Virus record (IMG/VR): IMGVR_UViG_3300010373_000090
Location: 1 to 37,403 of that record
Length of the DNA stretch: 37,403 bases
Reading direction: 5' to 3' (one strand)
From: a virus
The notes beneath the pieces were generated by a model. That model did no database searches and was not told where the DNA came from. It saw only the letters and a program-made list of their open reading frames with translations. The position numbers and the translations under genes were made by a program. Positions 1-6,760 of the stretch are shown one piece after another (the first letter of the stretch is position 1; every line of letters starts with the position of its first letter).

Positions 1-120
1 GGAGCAGGCACGGGCATAGCCGGAGCAGGCACGGGCATAGCCGGAGCAGGCACGGGCATAGCCGGAGCAGGCACGGGCATAGCCGGAGCAGGCACGGGCA
101 TAGCCGGAGCAGGCACGGGC
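1..120. repeat. 21-bp tandem repeat, 5.7 copies, at the left edge
   Basis: Five identical 21-bp units (starting at 1, 22, 43, 64 and 85) are followed by 15 bases of a sixth (106-120). The unit is a multiple of three and lies in the reading frame of the minus-strand gene that crosses it, where each copy encodes PVPAPAM. The copies are identical at the nucleotide level, which suggests recent expansion by slippage or unequal recombination. The window starts inside the array, so the true copy number is unknown. Confidence 0.97.
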
Positions 121-383
121 TGTTGCATCGCCCACTCCACACCGGTCCAGACATACCCCTCATCCCGGAGTATTTTGATCGCGGCCAGCGCATCCGCTTG
201 GGCAGGCGCGGCAGTTCGCTCCCGCAACTTCTCCTCGAGCCCTGCGCACTTCTCTTGCAGCTGGGCTACCGTTTTGTGCGCCCCATCAAGCTCGGTCCCC
301 AGGTTACTGACTTGGTCGGCCAAGCCCCGAAACTGATCGCACATATCCAGGTGGAGGGTCAGCAAACGTTTTAAAGTTTTCAT
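1..383 (-). CDS. Coiled-coil protein with PVPAPAM repeats, C-terminus outside window (partial)
   Basis: The gene starts at ATG 383, which overlaps the TGA of the upstream nuclease gene (ATGA). The first ~60 residues are charged and heptad-like (LADQVSNLGTELDGAHKTVAQLQEKC), suggesting a coiled coil. A short segment, ALAAIKILRDEGYVWTGVEWAM, follows, and then PVPAPAM repeats run to the window edge. No family was recognised. The Pro/Ala tract resembles the flexible linkers in the proteins at 3763 and 5863. It is the last visible gene of the leftward early operon. If the window is circular, the frame continues from 37403 for 50 more codons to TAA at 37250-37252. That continuation is inferred, not shown. 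Confidence 0.8.
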   Translation of the reverse strand, partial: MKTLKRLLTLHLDMCDQFRGLADQVSNLGTELDGAHKTVAQLQEKCAGLEEKLRERTAAPAQADALAAIKILRDEGYVWTGVEWAMQQPVPAPAMPVPAPAMPVPAPAMPVPAPAMPVPAPAMPVPA

Positions 384-853
384 AGTTGATTCTCGTCGTT
401 GATAAATCCGGCGTCGCCGCCGAGGGATAAAATAAGTTCCGCGAACCGGAGCTGGGCCATTTCGTGGTCATCGCCCGACCACTGCCAGTCCTCGCGCTTG
501 ACCTCACGGCACCAGAAGCGCCCGAAGGTCATGCCGACCATTTCTTGGGTGATCACCACCGGGTCACACCCGATCAGGTCGGCTGACTTTATCTCGTCGC
601 TTATCCGCTGTGACTGGTTGAGTAGCCCGTACCGAAGGAACGTCCCGTCCGCCAGGTACGCCGCGCCCTTGTTGTTCTTCCAGGCCCGGCCGCCGCGCTT
701 TGACATAGCCACTTTGACTCGAGCCTCTACCGCCGCTTCTGAGGCGCCCTCCACGGGCTGCAGCCGCTCGTCATAAATGCCCATGTGCGTTTGGTAGCTG
801 CGGATCTGCTCGAGGCTCAGCCCCTCCAGCTTGGCCCATTCAAAGAAGGTCAC
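380..853 (-). CDS. VRR-NUC domain nuclease
   Basis: A 157-aa protein matching the small phage VRR-NUC family of PD-(D/E)XK nucleases. Visible features are an N/G/R-rich lead-in (AWKNNKGAAYLADGTFLRYG, about 57-76), the acidic residue in SADLIG (D92), the E-x-K pair in CREVKRED (E117, K119) and a downstream Gln helix (Q134). The family cuts structured or free DNA ends, so a role in replication or recombination intermediates is likely. The GTG start at 853 overlaps the upstream gene by 14 nt and has only a weak ribosome binding site; an internal ATG (residue 24) is a less likely alternative. It is co-transcribed with the SF2 helicase. Confidence 0.8.
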   Translation of the reverse strand: MTFFEWAKLEGLSLEQIRSYQTHMGIYDERLQPVEGASEAAVEARVKVAMSKRGGRAWKNNKGAAYLADGTFLRYGLLNQSQRISDEIKSADLIGCDPVVITQEMVGMTFGRFWCREVKREDWQWSGDDHEMAQLRFAELILSLGGDAGFINDENQL

Positions 854-1196
854 GGAAGTTACGCTCCAGGTAGCCGGTGAGGTTGCCGTAGCCGTCCGAC
901 AGGCCGATGGTGCCTTCAGGTATGGAAGTAATCCGCGCCTCGCCCACCCACTCGGTGGCGAAGTCTCCGTAAATGAACACCGTGCGTTCCGATAGGCGCC
1001 CGCGGGTTATCAGGATCTTGAAGGACTCCCGAGCTATGCCCTGCTCAGGCTCTGGCCCGTTCCAGGCGAACGGCTCAGGCTGGGGCGGGTAGGGCTTGAG
1101 CAGCCGACGCACCAAAGCGCCCCAAGGCAAACAGCAGATCAAGCCGATAGACACCGCGCATTTAATCAACAGTTCCAGTGCGTCCAACGGGTTCAT
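840..1196 (-). CDS. Small membrane-anchored protein of unknown function
   Basis: A 118-aa protein not recognised as any family. Residues ~8-27 (LLIKCAVSIGLICCLPWGAL) form one hydrophobic N-terminal segment, followed by a basic stretch (RRLLKPY) and a soluble domain rich in beta-type residues. By the positive-inside rule the soluble part probably faces the cytoplasm. The ATG at 1196 overlaps the stop of the 50-aa gene before it (ATGA), which fixes the start and implies translational coupling. The context is the leftward early operon. Confidence 0.7.
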   Translation of the reverse strand: MNPLDALELLIKCAVSIGLICCLPWGALVRRLLKPYPPQPEPFAWNGPEPEQGIARESFKILITRGRLSERTVFIYGDFATEWVGEARITSIPEGTIGLSDGYGNLTGYLERNFRDLL

Positions 1197-1345
1197 AGTT
1201 TCGCTCTCCAGTAGCGGGCATCCTCGATAGCCTCGCGGCGCACTTGACGCAACTCCTTGCGAGGAGCACCAGGCACCTGCCAACTGTCGCGGGACGCCTC
1301 ACGGGCCACACGCAAACAGGCTTGAAACTTATTTCGGTTGTTCAT
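1193..1345 (-). CDS. 50-aa basic protein of unknown function
   Basis: A short ORF beginning MNNRNKFQAC and ending EDARYWRAKL. It is supported by a strong ribosome binding site (GAGGTGATCT before ATG 1345) and by an ATGA overlap with the next gene. It is rich in Arg, Lys and Glu and predicted mostly helical, with no known domain. It fills an otherwise empty 150-bp gap in a tightly packed operon, which is the main reason to believe it. Function unknown. Confidence 0.7.
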   Translation of the reverse strand: MNNRNKFQACLRVAREASRDSWQVPGAPRKELRQVRREAIEDARYWRAKL

Positions 1346-1353
1346 AGATCACC

Positions 1354-1566
1354 TCAGTAGCAGAACCACCCCGGACAGTGGGCGCACTTAGCACCCCCAC
1401 CCGGCGCAGCTTTAATGTCGTGCGTGCAATCTGGGTCTGAATTCCACAACTCGTTCCAAGGGCCGGTGTTTACGGGTTGCCCGGCAACGTCCCGCTCAAT
1501 CTTTGGGGCGTACTTACTAAGGCAATGTTCCAACAAATCCGCGCCGTAGGGCGGTACTGTTTTCAT
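1354..1566 (-). CDS. 70-aa Cys-rich small protein
   Basis: Begins MKTVPPYGADLLEHCLSKYA and ends with a Cys/His cluster (CTHDIKAAPGGGAKCAHCPGWFCY) that could bind one zinc ion. The ATG at 1566 overlaps the helicase stop (ATGA), so translation is coupled to the helicase. It is also the first gene downstream of the promoter-like element at 1597-1625, so it could be made independently of the helicase. No family was recognised. It is one of an unusually large set of zinc-ribbon-like proteins in this phage. Confidence 0.75.
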   Translation of the reverse strand: MKTVPPYGADLLEHCLSKYAPKIERDVAGQPVNTGPWNELWNSDPDCTHDIKAAPGGGAKCAHCPGWFCY

Positions 1567-3365
1567 TCGGGTAACTCCTCGTTGTAGACAAACGCAACAC
1601 TAGACCTAACTGACGAGTTCGTCAATACCGTTCTAATCTTTTCGTTGAGCGCTGCGGTGTCCGCCCGGGTCAGGGTCAAGGCGGTCATGACGTCCACGCC
1701 GAACTGGAAATAGAACCGGCGCATGGCCTCGTGGGACTGGTCGCCCTGGGCCTGCCGCCAGCCACCCCACAAAGCCATCGTCTCGCGCAGTGCGGCACGG
1801 GCCTGCATTTTCTCGTGGTGCCTGTTCTGCTGGCCGGCAGCCGCCACAGCATTGAGACCGAAGGTGTTGGGCGCGTCCTGGGCTACCTTGACCGTGTGCT
1901 CCAGCGCCAGCATGGTCTCCTGATCCAGCTCATACAGGTCGCCGTCGACGAACTCGGGGCCCTTGCGCGACGACGGAACTTGCACCTTCTCGCAGTAGGG
2001 GCACTCGCGTTTGGTCGCCTCGTACTCACCAGCGCAGGACATGCAGGTGGTGGTGGGCATGACGTCCGAAGGCTTGGCCCGCCCGCCGCGCTCCCGGTCG
2101 TTGAGGCTGTAGTCGGTGCGGTGCCCGGGCAGCCCGTGTTGCTTGACGTTGCCCACCTGGTCGATCAGGAAGCCGTAGGGCTTGTCACTGGCCGCAATGA
2201 ACGCCCGGCGCTGCTCGTCGGTATAGGTCTCCCAGTGCGCAAAGATTGCCTTGTCAATAGATAGCCGGGCCGCCCGCCCCGCTTCCTGGAGGAACTTGCA
2301 ATAGGACTGCGTGGGGTCTTCCATGAACACGGCGTCCAGGTTGGGGATATCCGTGCCCTCCCCGAATAGCGCCACGTTCGCCACGACCTTGACTTCCCGT
2401 CGCTCGAACTCGGCCATGGTGCGCAGCCTCACGCCGGTATCGGTCTCTCCGCTTAGCATGGCCGCGCGGATGCCCCGGGCGTTGAAGTTGCTGGCGACCA
2501 ACGTCGCGTTCTTGACGTCAGGCGTAAAGATGAACGCCGTTTTGCCGGGTACTTTCGCCAGATACTGCTCGACCGCGTCGCCAGTGATCGAGGACTTACC
2601 CACGGCAGCTTGAGTGCTGGCAGCTGTAAACTCGCCGGTGGCTTTGCTCACCTCCAGGTCGGCCCGCCGGAAGTCGCCCGGGGGGCAGAACACACGCAGC
2701 GGGGTGAGGTAGCCCATGCGGGTCAGCTCGGGCATTGACGGCCCGGCGATGATGGTGTGGAACACTCCCTTGGCGTGCGCCCCGATCCCCTTACCGTCAG
2801 ACCGCCCGGGCCAAGCTGTCGGACCGAGTACCCGCGCCTTGGGCGTGAACGCCAGCACCTTGCCCCAGGTGTTATCGCGTAGGACGTGGTGTGCCTCGTC
2901 TGGGATAGCCAGCGTGACCTCGGCCAGCCAGGCACCGTGTGCCCGTTGCGCTTTCTTGCCGAGTAGTGTCAGGGCCCCGCCTACCCCGGCTTGCGCCGCG
3001 GCATAGTGGAAGTGAACCCCGAACTTCTCGATCTGCAATTTAACGATGGCGCGCACCACCTCCTCGTCCGCAATGATCCGGTGCCGGATCCCGCAGCGCG
3101 CGAGGGCCATGGACAGTTGGCACACCAGCTCATTGCGGTGGGCGAAGGTAAGCGAGTTGCCCAGGTGCTTGCGGATGCGCTCGGCCAAGATCGCTGTCTT
3201 GCCGCCGCCGGTGGGGAGCACCATGCAAATGTTGTGGGCCGGGTTGGCTGCCCAGTAGTCAGTGATGCGACGGTCCAGGTCAGCCTGGTACGGCCGCATC
3301 GTGACCAGCGAGGCGCGTACGGCGCCGGCCAGCAACGACCCCACGCTGGGGGCGAGCGACGTCAC
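1563..3365 (-). CDS. SF2 DEAD/DEAH-family helicase with zinc ribbon
   Basis: A 600-aa ATP-dependent nucleic-acid helicase of the ResIII/UvsW-like kind, the only helicase seen in the window. Motifs: Q-like MRPYQ (23-27), Walker A LPTGGGKT (50-57), DEAH (156-159), motif III region LGPTAW (180-185), motif V GEGTDIP (335-341) and motif VI QEAGRAAR (360-367). A CxxC-x10-CxxC zinc ribbon (C441, C444, C455, C458) follows the second RecA domain. Motif III reads TAW where TAT is usual. The start is GTG 3365, which overlaps the upstream stop as GTGA; the longer open frame upstream overlaps the signal-peptide gene and is rejected. It probably unwinds DNA at the fork or remodels recombination intermediates. 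Confidence 0.9.
   Translation of the reverse strand: MTSLAPSVGSLLAGAVRASLVTMRPYQADLDRRITDYWAANPAHNICMVLPTGGGKTAILAERIRKHLGNSLTFAHRNELVCQLSMALARCGIRHRIIADEEVVRAIVKLQIEKFGVHFHYAAAQAGVGGALTLLGKKAQRAHGAWLAEVTLAIPDEAHHVLRDNTWGKVLAFTPKARVLGPTAWPGRSDGKGIGAHAKGVFHTIIAGPSMPELTRMGYLTPLRVFCPPGDFRRADLEVSKATGEFTAASTQAAVGKSSITGDAVEQYLAKVPGKTAFIFTPDVKNATLVASNFNARGIRAAMLSGETDTGVRLRTMAEFERREVKVVANVALFGEGTDIPNLDAVFMEDPTQSYCKFLQEAGRAARLSIDKAIFAHWETYTDEQRRAFIAASDKPYGFLIDQVGNVKQHGLPGHRTDYSLNDRERGGRAKPSDVMPTTTCMSCAGEYEATKRECPYCEKVQVPSSRKGPEFVDGDLYELDQETMLALEHTVKVAQDAPNTFGLNAVAAAGQQNRHHEKMQARAALRETMALWGGWRQAQGDQSHEAMRRFYFQFGVDVMTALTLTRADTAALNEKIRTVLTNSSVRSSVAFVYNEELPE
1597..1625 (-). promoter_or_regulatory. Putative promoter with palindromic operator, copy 1
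   Basis: On the minus strand TTGACG (1625-1620) opens the palindrome TTGACGAACTCGTCA, followed by GTTAG. A 17-nt spacer leads to TAGTGT (1602-1597), a weak -10 match. The element lies inside the 3' end of the helicase gene and points at the gene starting at 1566. It is one of five orientation-consistent copies. Promoter activity is inferred; the palindrome is seen directly. Confidence 0.6.
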
Positions 3366-3679
3366 TGGTCGTAACTCAAGCAGTCTTGCATAAGGTCGTC
3401 CGCCAAGTCGTCGGGCGACCGCTCCGGGTGGGCGTAGACATATTTTGCCAGAGCGATTTGGCCCACCTTGGTTTCCTCCCGGTCCGCGCTGAAACGTACG
3501 AGCACTTTGTACTGGGCGAGCGTCGCGCCCATGTCGCGGTAATGGGCCTGGGTGTAGGCGGTGTTCGCCAGCCAGTTGCATTTTTCCAGCTCGTACGCGG
3601 CGGCCGGCGGCGCGATTGTAAAGGCCAGCACCGTGGAGCCGAGCAGCAGGCCCAGCCAGTAACGCTCAGTATTTTTCAT
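3362..3679 (-). CDS. Small exported protein with signal peptide
   Basis: A 105-aa protein starting MKNTERYWLGLLLGSTVLAF. It has a basic n-region, a hydrophobic core and an Ala-rich c-region (APPAAAYE), a typical Sec signal peptide probably cleaved after AAA near residue 28. The mature ~77-aa domain is helical with two cysteines (CNWLAN and QDCLSYD) that could form a periplasmic disulfide. The ribosome binding site is AGGGAG. It resembles Rap1a/Tai-type small periplasmic proteins only in size and style, and I do not assign it. Being first in the early leftward operon, coupled to the helicase by GTGA, suggests early periplasmic action such as exclusion of other phages. Confidence 0.8.
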   Translation of the reverse strand: MKNTERYWLGLLLGSTVLAFTIAPPAAAYELEKCNWLANTAYTQAHYRDMGATLAQYKVLVRFSADREETKVGQIALAKYVYAHPERSPDDLADDLMQDCLSYDQ

Positions 3680-3696
3680 AATTTTTAAACTCCCTA

Positions 3697-3725
3697 TTGA
3701 CGAGGTCGTCATTTAGCCCCACCAT
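3697..3725 (+). promoter_or_regulatory. Putative rightward early promoter with palindromic operator, copy 2
   Basis: TTGACG (3697-3702) opens the palindrome TTGACGAGGTCGTCA, followed by TTTAG. A 17-nt spacer leads to CACCAT (3720-3725), a poor -10 match. It lies in the 83-bp gap between divergent genes starting at 3679 and 3763 and points rightward. Its core is identical to copy 5, ahead of the capsid gene. Confidence 0.6.
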
Positions 3726-3740
3726 CGGCCCCGAAGTCAA
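3712..3740 (-). promoter_or_regulatory. Candidate leftward early promoter
   Basis: On the minus strand TTGACT (3740-3735) is followed after 17 nt by GCTAAA (3717-3712), a weak -10. Initiation would fall near 3705, in the middle of the palindrome at 3698-3711. One operator could therefore block leftward initiation while contacting the -35 of the rightward promoter. The -10 is weak and this is inference. Confidence 0.35.
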
Positions 3741-3762
3741 CCACCACCCACGAGAATTAAAC

Positions 3763-4581
3763 ATGCCTATCAAGTTAGAAATTACTGAAGCCGAATTGCT
3801 AGCCCCATCCGCCCTCAATGCGGTGGCGACTTTTCTACTCGCCCTGGGCGGCCAGGCTATTGAGTCCACTACGGTGACTCGCAAGGTCGGGGAGCTGGAG
3901 CACACGGTCACTACCACGGGGCTCTCGGGTGTTACCGAGGTGGCGCTCGCAAACGAACCTGGTGAAACGATCCTGTCTGCTGAATCCGCAGCCGCGGTGT
4001 TCGGCGGTGAGGCCCCAAAGCCTGCCGGTGCTGTCGCGCCCACCCCGCCAGCTCCAGTTGCGCCCGTTGCACCTACTGCGCCCGCGTCCACAGCTCCCGT
4101 TGCACCCAACCCGAGTTCGGGAATCGTTACAGATAAAGCCGGCCTGCCTTGGGACCGCCGGATCCACAGTGAGTCGAAGTCGATCAACAAGACCGATGGC
4201 CTCTGGCGCGCCAAACGTGGCCGCGACGAAGCGTTGACCGCGGGTATCGAGGCCGAGCTGCGCGCCGCCATGGCTGTGGAAGTCCCAAAGCCCGGCCCCG
4301 CCCCTTCTCCTACTGTCGACCCTGCGGCGGCTCCGGTCGCACCCGTTGCCCCGACGGTGGCCGCCCCTACTGCACCAGTTGCTTTGGAACAGGCCTCGAC
4401 TATTCCTAAGACCCTAGGCGAGTTGATGGTAGCGGCTCAAGCGTTGGTAGCTTCCGGCAAGATTGCGTCTCTTGACGTGGTCCGGGCGACCGCCGCCGAA
4501 CTGGGGATCGTTGCACTGCCGCTGCTCGGCACCCGCCCGGACATGTGCGAGGCGGTCTATAACAAGTTGATTGCGCTGTGA
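3763..4581 (+). CDS. Phage protein with two small domains joined by Pro/Ala linkers
   Basis: A 272-aa protein starting MPIKLEITEAELLA. Order: an N-terminal alpha/beta segment (1-85), a long PVAPVAPTAPAS-type linker, a conserved-looking block GLPWDRRIHSESKSINKTDG with KRGRDE (~126-160), a second Ala/Pro linker, and a C-terminal helical domain (LGELMVAAQALVASGKIASL onward). The LPWDxRIH block recurs in phage proteins next to DUF2800/DUF2815 genes, as I recall, but its biochemistry is unknown to me. Multi-domain tethering suggests a scaffold at the replication complex. It is the first gene of the rightward unit; its stop overlaps the next start (GTGA). Confidence 0.75.
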   Translation: MPIKLEITEAELLAPSALNAVATFLLALGGQAIESTTVTRKVGELEHTVTTTGLSGVTEVALANEPGETILSAESAAAVFGGEAPKPAGAVAPTPPAPVAPVAPTAPASTAPVAPNPSSGIVTDKAGLPWDRRIHSESKSINKTDGLWRAKRGRDEALTAGIEAELRAAMAVEVPKPGPAPSPTVDPAAAPVAPVAPTVAAPTAPVALEQASTIPKTLGELMVAAQALVASGKIASLDVVRATAAELGIVALPLLGTRPDMCEAVYNKLIAL

Positions 4582-4739
4582 GCCTCCTTGCCGAAACGAT
4601 GGAGTCACTCAAGTTCACCGAGGCGCAGAACAAATTGATCCTCGCCGGAAACTTACCCAACGCCGTGTTGGCTGAGCGCTTCGGCAGGTCCAAGCGCCAG
4701 GTACAGCGACAACGTAAATTTCTCAAGGAGCAGTCATGA
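4578..4739 (+). CDS. 53-aa helix-turn-helix protein
   Basis: The GTG start at 4578 overlaps the preceding stop (GTGA), and the stop overlaps the next ATG (ATGA), so the frame is locked at both ends. The protein begins MSLLAETMES. The segment LPNAVLAERFGRSKRQVQRQ has the A-x3-G/F-x5-V/I pattern of a helix-turn-helix, with a basic recognition helix. Small solitary HTH proteins of this size may bind DNA or act as adaptors. It is the best visible candidate for the factor that reads the palindromic promoter elements, but only by proximity and fold. Confidence 0.75.
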   Translation: MSLLAETMESLKFTEAQNKLILAGNLPNAVLAERFGRSKRQVQRQRKFLKEQS

Positions 4740-5866
4740 GCGACCACTCTATTTTCGCCCCCAGTAGCGGGGCCCAACTGATCCACTGCGCGGGGTCTGT
4801 GCTGCTGCAAGCGCAGTTCCCCGAGGACGAAGACTCGGTCGCATCCATGACCGGGACGGCCTCCCACTGGTGGGGCGCCGAGCACTTGGCCGACGACGGG
4901 AGCCGCCCGCCAGTTGGGGCGGTGGCGCCCAACGGCGTGACGGTCACCCAGACCATGACGGACGGCGCCACGCAGTGGATTGAGGCGGTCGAGGATATCC
5001 TGGCCGAGTCGGGCACGGCCGCCGTGATGAACGTCGAACGTACCGTCCAGATACCGTCCGTGCACGAGCTGTGCTATGGCACGCCCGACACTGATATCTG
5101 GGTGCCTTGGTCCAAGACCCTGCACATTGTGGACTTCAAGGGGGGCCGGCTGCTGCACGAGCCCGAGGAGCATATCCAGTGCGTAGAGTACGCCGAGGGG
5201 CGGGTGCTCGAGTTGATCGCCGCCGACCCTACGCTCCAGGACCAGCACATTACTGTCGTGATCACTATCGTACAGCCGCATGCGTACCACCCGCTCGGCA
5301 CGGTCCGCAGATGGACGTGCAAGGCGAGTGACCTGCGCGGGATCATCAACCGGCTGAAGGCCCAGGCGCTGCTCGCACTCACGGCCAACCCGCCTACCGT
5401 GACGGGTGAGGGCTGCCGCCACTGCCGGGCCCGTCATGCCTGTACCGCCAACCAGCGGCGAGCGTACGCGGCTGCCGAGTACGTGGACACGGCCACCGCC
5501 CGACCACTGCACGGCGCGGAGCTGGCGCTCGAGCTGCGCATTCTCGAGGACGCCGAGGACGCCTTGAAATCCCGGCGCACCGGCTTGGAGCAACAGGCGT
5601 TCCACGAGGCCAAGACGGGCGGCGTGCCGGGGTACGGGCTGGAAAGTTCACGCGGCAAACTCGACTGGATCAAACCAGCCGAAGACGTGGTAGCCCTGGG
5701 CGATGCCATGGGTGTCGACCTGCGCAAAGCTCTTGCAGCAATTACCCCAACACAAGCTAAAAAACTAATTGACGAATCCGTCATTAGTGCATACGCTGCC
5801 CACACACCCGGATCGGCTCGACTGGTCCGTACTGATAATCTTGCACAGCAGGTATTTGGAAAATGA
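4736..5866 (+). CDS. DUF2800 Cas4/AddB-like Fe-S PD-(D/E)XK nuclease
   Basis: A 376-aa protein of the DUF2800 family, found in many phages beside DUF2815 and family-A polymerase. The nuclease core is visible as TPDTDIW (D118/D120) and VDFKGG (D133, K135). Four cysteines, C18 plus C227-x2-C230-x5-C236, match the split Fe-S signature of AddB and Cas4 nucleases. It probably processes or resects DNA ends for recombination-linked replication. The 3' end carries palindromic element copy 3. ATGA overlaps exist on both sides. Confidence 0.85.
   Translation: MSDHSIFAPSSGAQLIHCAGSVLLQAQFPEDEDSVASMTGTASHWWGAEHLADDGSRPPVGAVAPNGVTVTQTMTDGATQWIEAVEDILAESGTAAVMNVERTVQIPSVHELCYGTPDTDIWVPWSKTLHIVDFKGGRLLHEPEEHIQCVEYAEGRVLELIAADPTLQDQHITVVITIVQPHAYHPLGTVRRWTCKASDLRGIINRLKAQALLALTANPPTVTGEGCRHCRARHACTANQRRAYAAAEYVDTATARPLHGAELALELRILEDAEDALKSRRTGLEQQAFHEAKTGGVPGYGLESSRGKLDWIKPAEDVVALGDAMGVDLRKALAAITPTQAKKLIDESVISAYAAHTPGSARLVRTDNLAQQVFGK
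5769..5797 (+). promoter_or_regulatory. Putative promoter with palindromic operator, copy 3
   Basis: CTAAT precedes TTGACG (5769-5774), which begins TTGACGAATCCGTCA followed by TTAG. A 17-nt spacer leads to TACGCT (5792-5797). It is inside the end of the DUF2800 gene, about 65 nt ahead of the DUF2815 start, and could give that protein extra expression. One base of the right half-site deviates from the palindrome. Confidence 0.55.
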
Positions 5867-6705
5867 GAAACATCACTACCCCCGTAGGTCGTTTGGTTGG
5901 CGGCTCCCTGTATGAAGGCCGCGTGACCGATAGCAAAGGCCGGCCATTCATTTATAAAACGGGCGCTAAAAAGGACCAGCCGTACAAACAATTCAGCTTC
6001 GGCATTGCGATCCCTAAAGAGGCCGGCCATACGCATTGGAACCAAACCGCTTGGGGCGCTCAAATTTGGGAGGAGGGAAAAGTCGGCTCGCCTAACCTGC
6101 ACCACCTACCATCCTTTTCCTGGAAAATTACCGATGGCGATTCCCAGACTCCGAACGGCAAGGGCAACAAGCCGTGTGAGCAAGAAGGGTATAAAGGTTG
6201 CTGGGTCGTATGGGTTCAGGCCAATGAGTTTATGGTGCCGGTGTACAACGCCAACGGCACGCAGCTTATTCCAGAGCCTGGTGCGGTTAAGCCCGGGTAC
6301 TGGATCCAAGTGCGTTTGGAGTGCGATTACAACAAGAGCGCCGATAGCCCCGGCGTTTATCTCCAGCAAAAAATGGTCGCCTACTCCGCCCCGGACACCG
6401 AGATTATCCTCCGCGTCCAGGAAGACGTATCGGAAGCCGGCTTCGGTCAGGCGCCACTGCCTGCTGGCGTCAGTGCTACCCCAGTCGGCCAACTGGCGGA
6501 CGCCGCTGCGCCTGCACCCGTCACCACTACCGTGACCCCAGCGCCTAGCTTCCTCAACCCAACGGCTCCAGCAGCACCGACCGCCCCCGCCGCACCGACC
6601 GGTCCGCAACCAACGGCCAAGGCCTGGACCACGCTCGAGGGCATGCTGGCCGCCGAGGGCTGGACTATGGAGCTGCTGATCAAAGAAGGCTATGTAACCG
6701 CCTAA
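5863..6705 (+). CDS. DUF2815 single-stranded DNA-binding-like protein
   Basis: A 280-aa protein. Residues 1-185 match the DUF2815 family (phage OB-fold-like ssDNA-binding proteins), with landmarks PFIYKTGAKKDQPYKQFSFG and GYWIQVRLECDYNK. A TAPAAPTAPAAPTGPQPT linker (~230-250) and a short C-terminal module (AWTTLEGMLAAEGWTMELL) follow. Ordinary SSBs carry a disordered tail with a partner-binding tip; here a small domain takes that place. It presumably coats ssDNA for the polymerase and DUF2800 nuclease. ATGA overlap upstream, terminator downstream. Lysine-rich codon use in the first half is more AT-rich than its neighbours. Confidence 0.85.
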   Translation: MRNITTPVGRLVGGSLYEGRVTDSKGRPFIYKTGAKKDQPYKQFSFGIAIPKEAGHTHWNQTAWGAQIWEEGKVGSPNLHHLPSFSWKITDGDSQTPNGKGNKPCEQEGYKGCWVVWVQANEFMVPVYNANGTQLIPEPGAVKPGYWIQVRLECDYNKSADSPGVYLQQKMVAYSAPDTEIILRVQEDVSEAGFGQAPLPAGVSATPVGQLADAAAPAPVTTTVTPAPSFLNPTAPAAPTAPAAPTGPQPTAKAWTTLEGMLAAEGWTMELLIKEGYVTA

Positions 6706-6723
6706 CACCCAACCCGTTTACTG

Positions 6724-6750
6724 CGGCCCTTGACCGGGCCGTTTTCTTTT
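6724..6750 (+). terminator. Rho-independent terminator
   Basis: The perfect stem CGGCCC (6724-6729) / GGGCCG (6736-6741) with a 6-nt loop is followed by TTTTCTTTT (6742-6750). It ends the 3763-6705 unit. The next gene's ribosome binding site begins immediately after the T tract, so some read-through is expected. Confidence 0.88.
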
Positions 6751-6760
6751 GAGGTGTCTT

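Noticed and set aside
1-120. CRISPR array at the left edge
   Set aside because: The 21-bp units are contiguous without spacers and are in frame within a gene.
3366-3581. Upstream extension of the helicase frame (72 extra residues)
   Set aside because: It overlaps the signal-peptide gene in another frame, reads like low-information Arg/Pro/Gly sequence, and the GTGA overlap at 3365 gives a better start.
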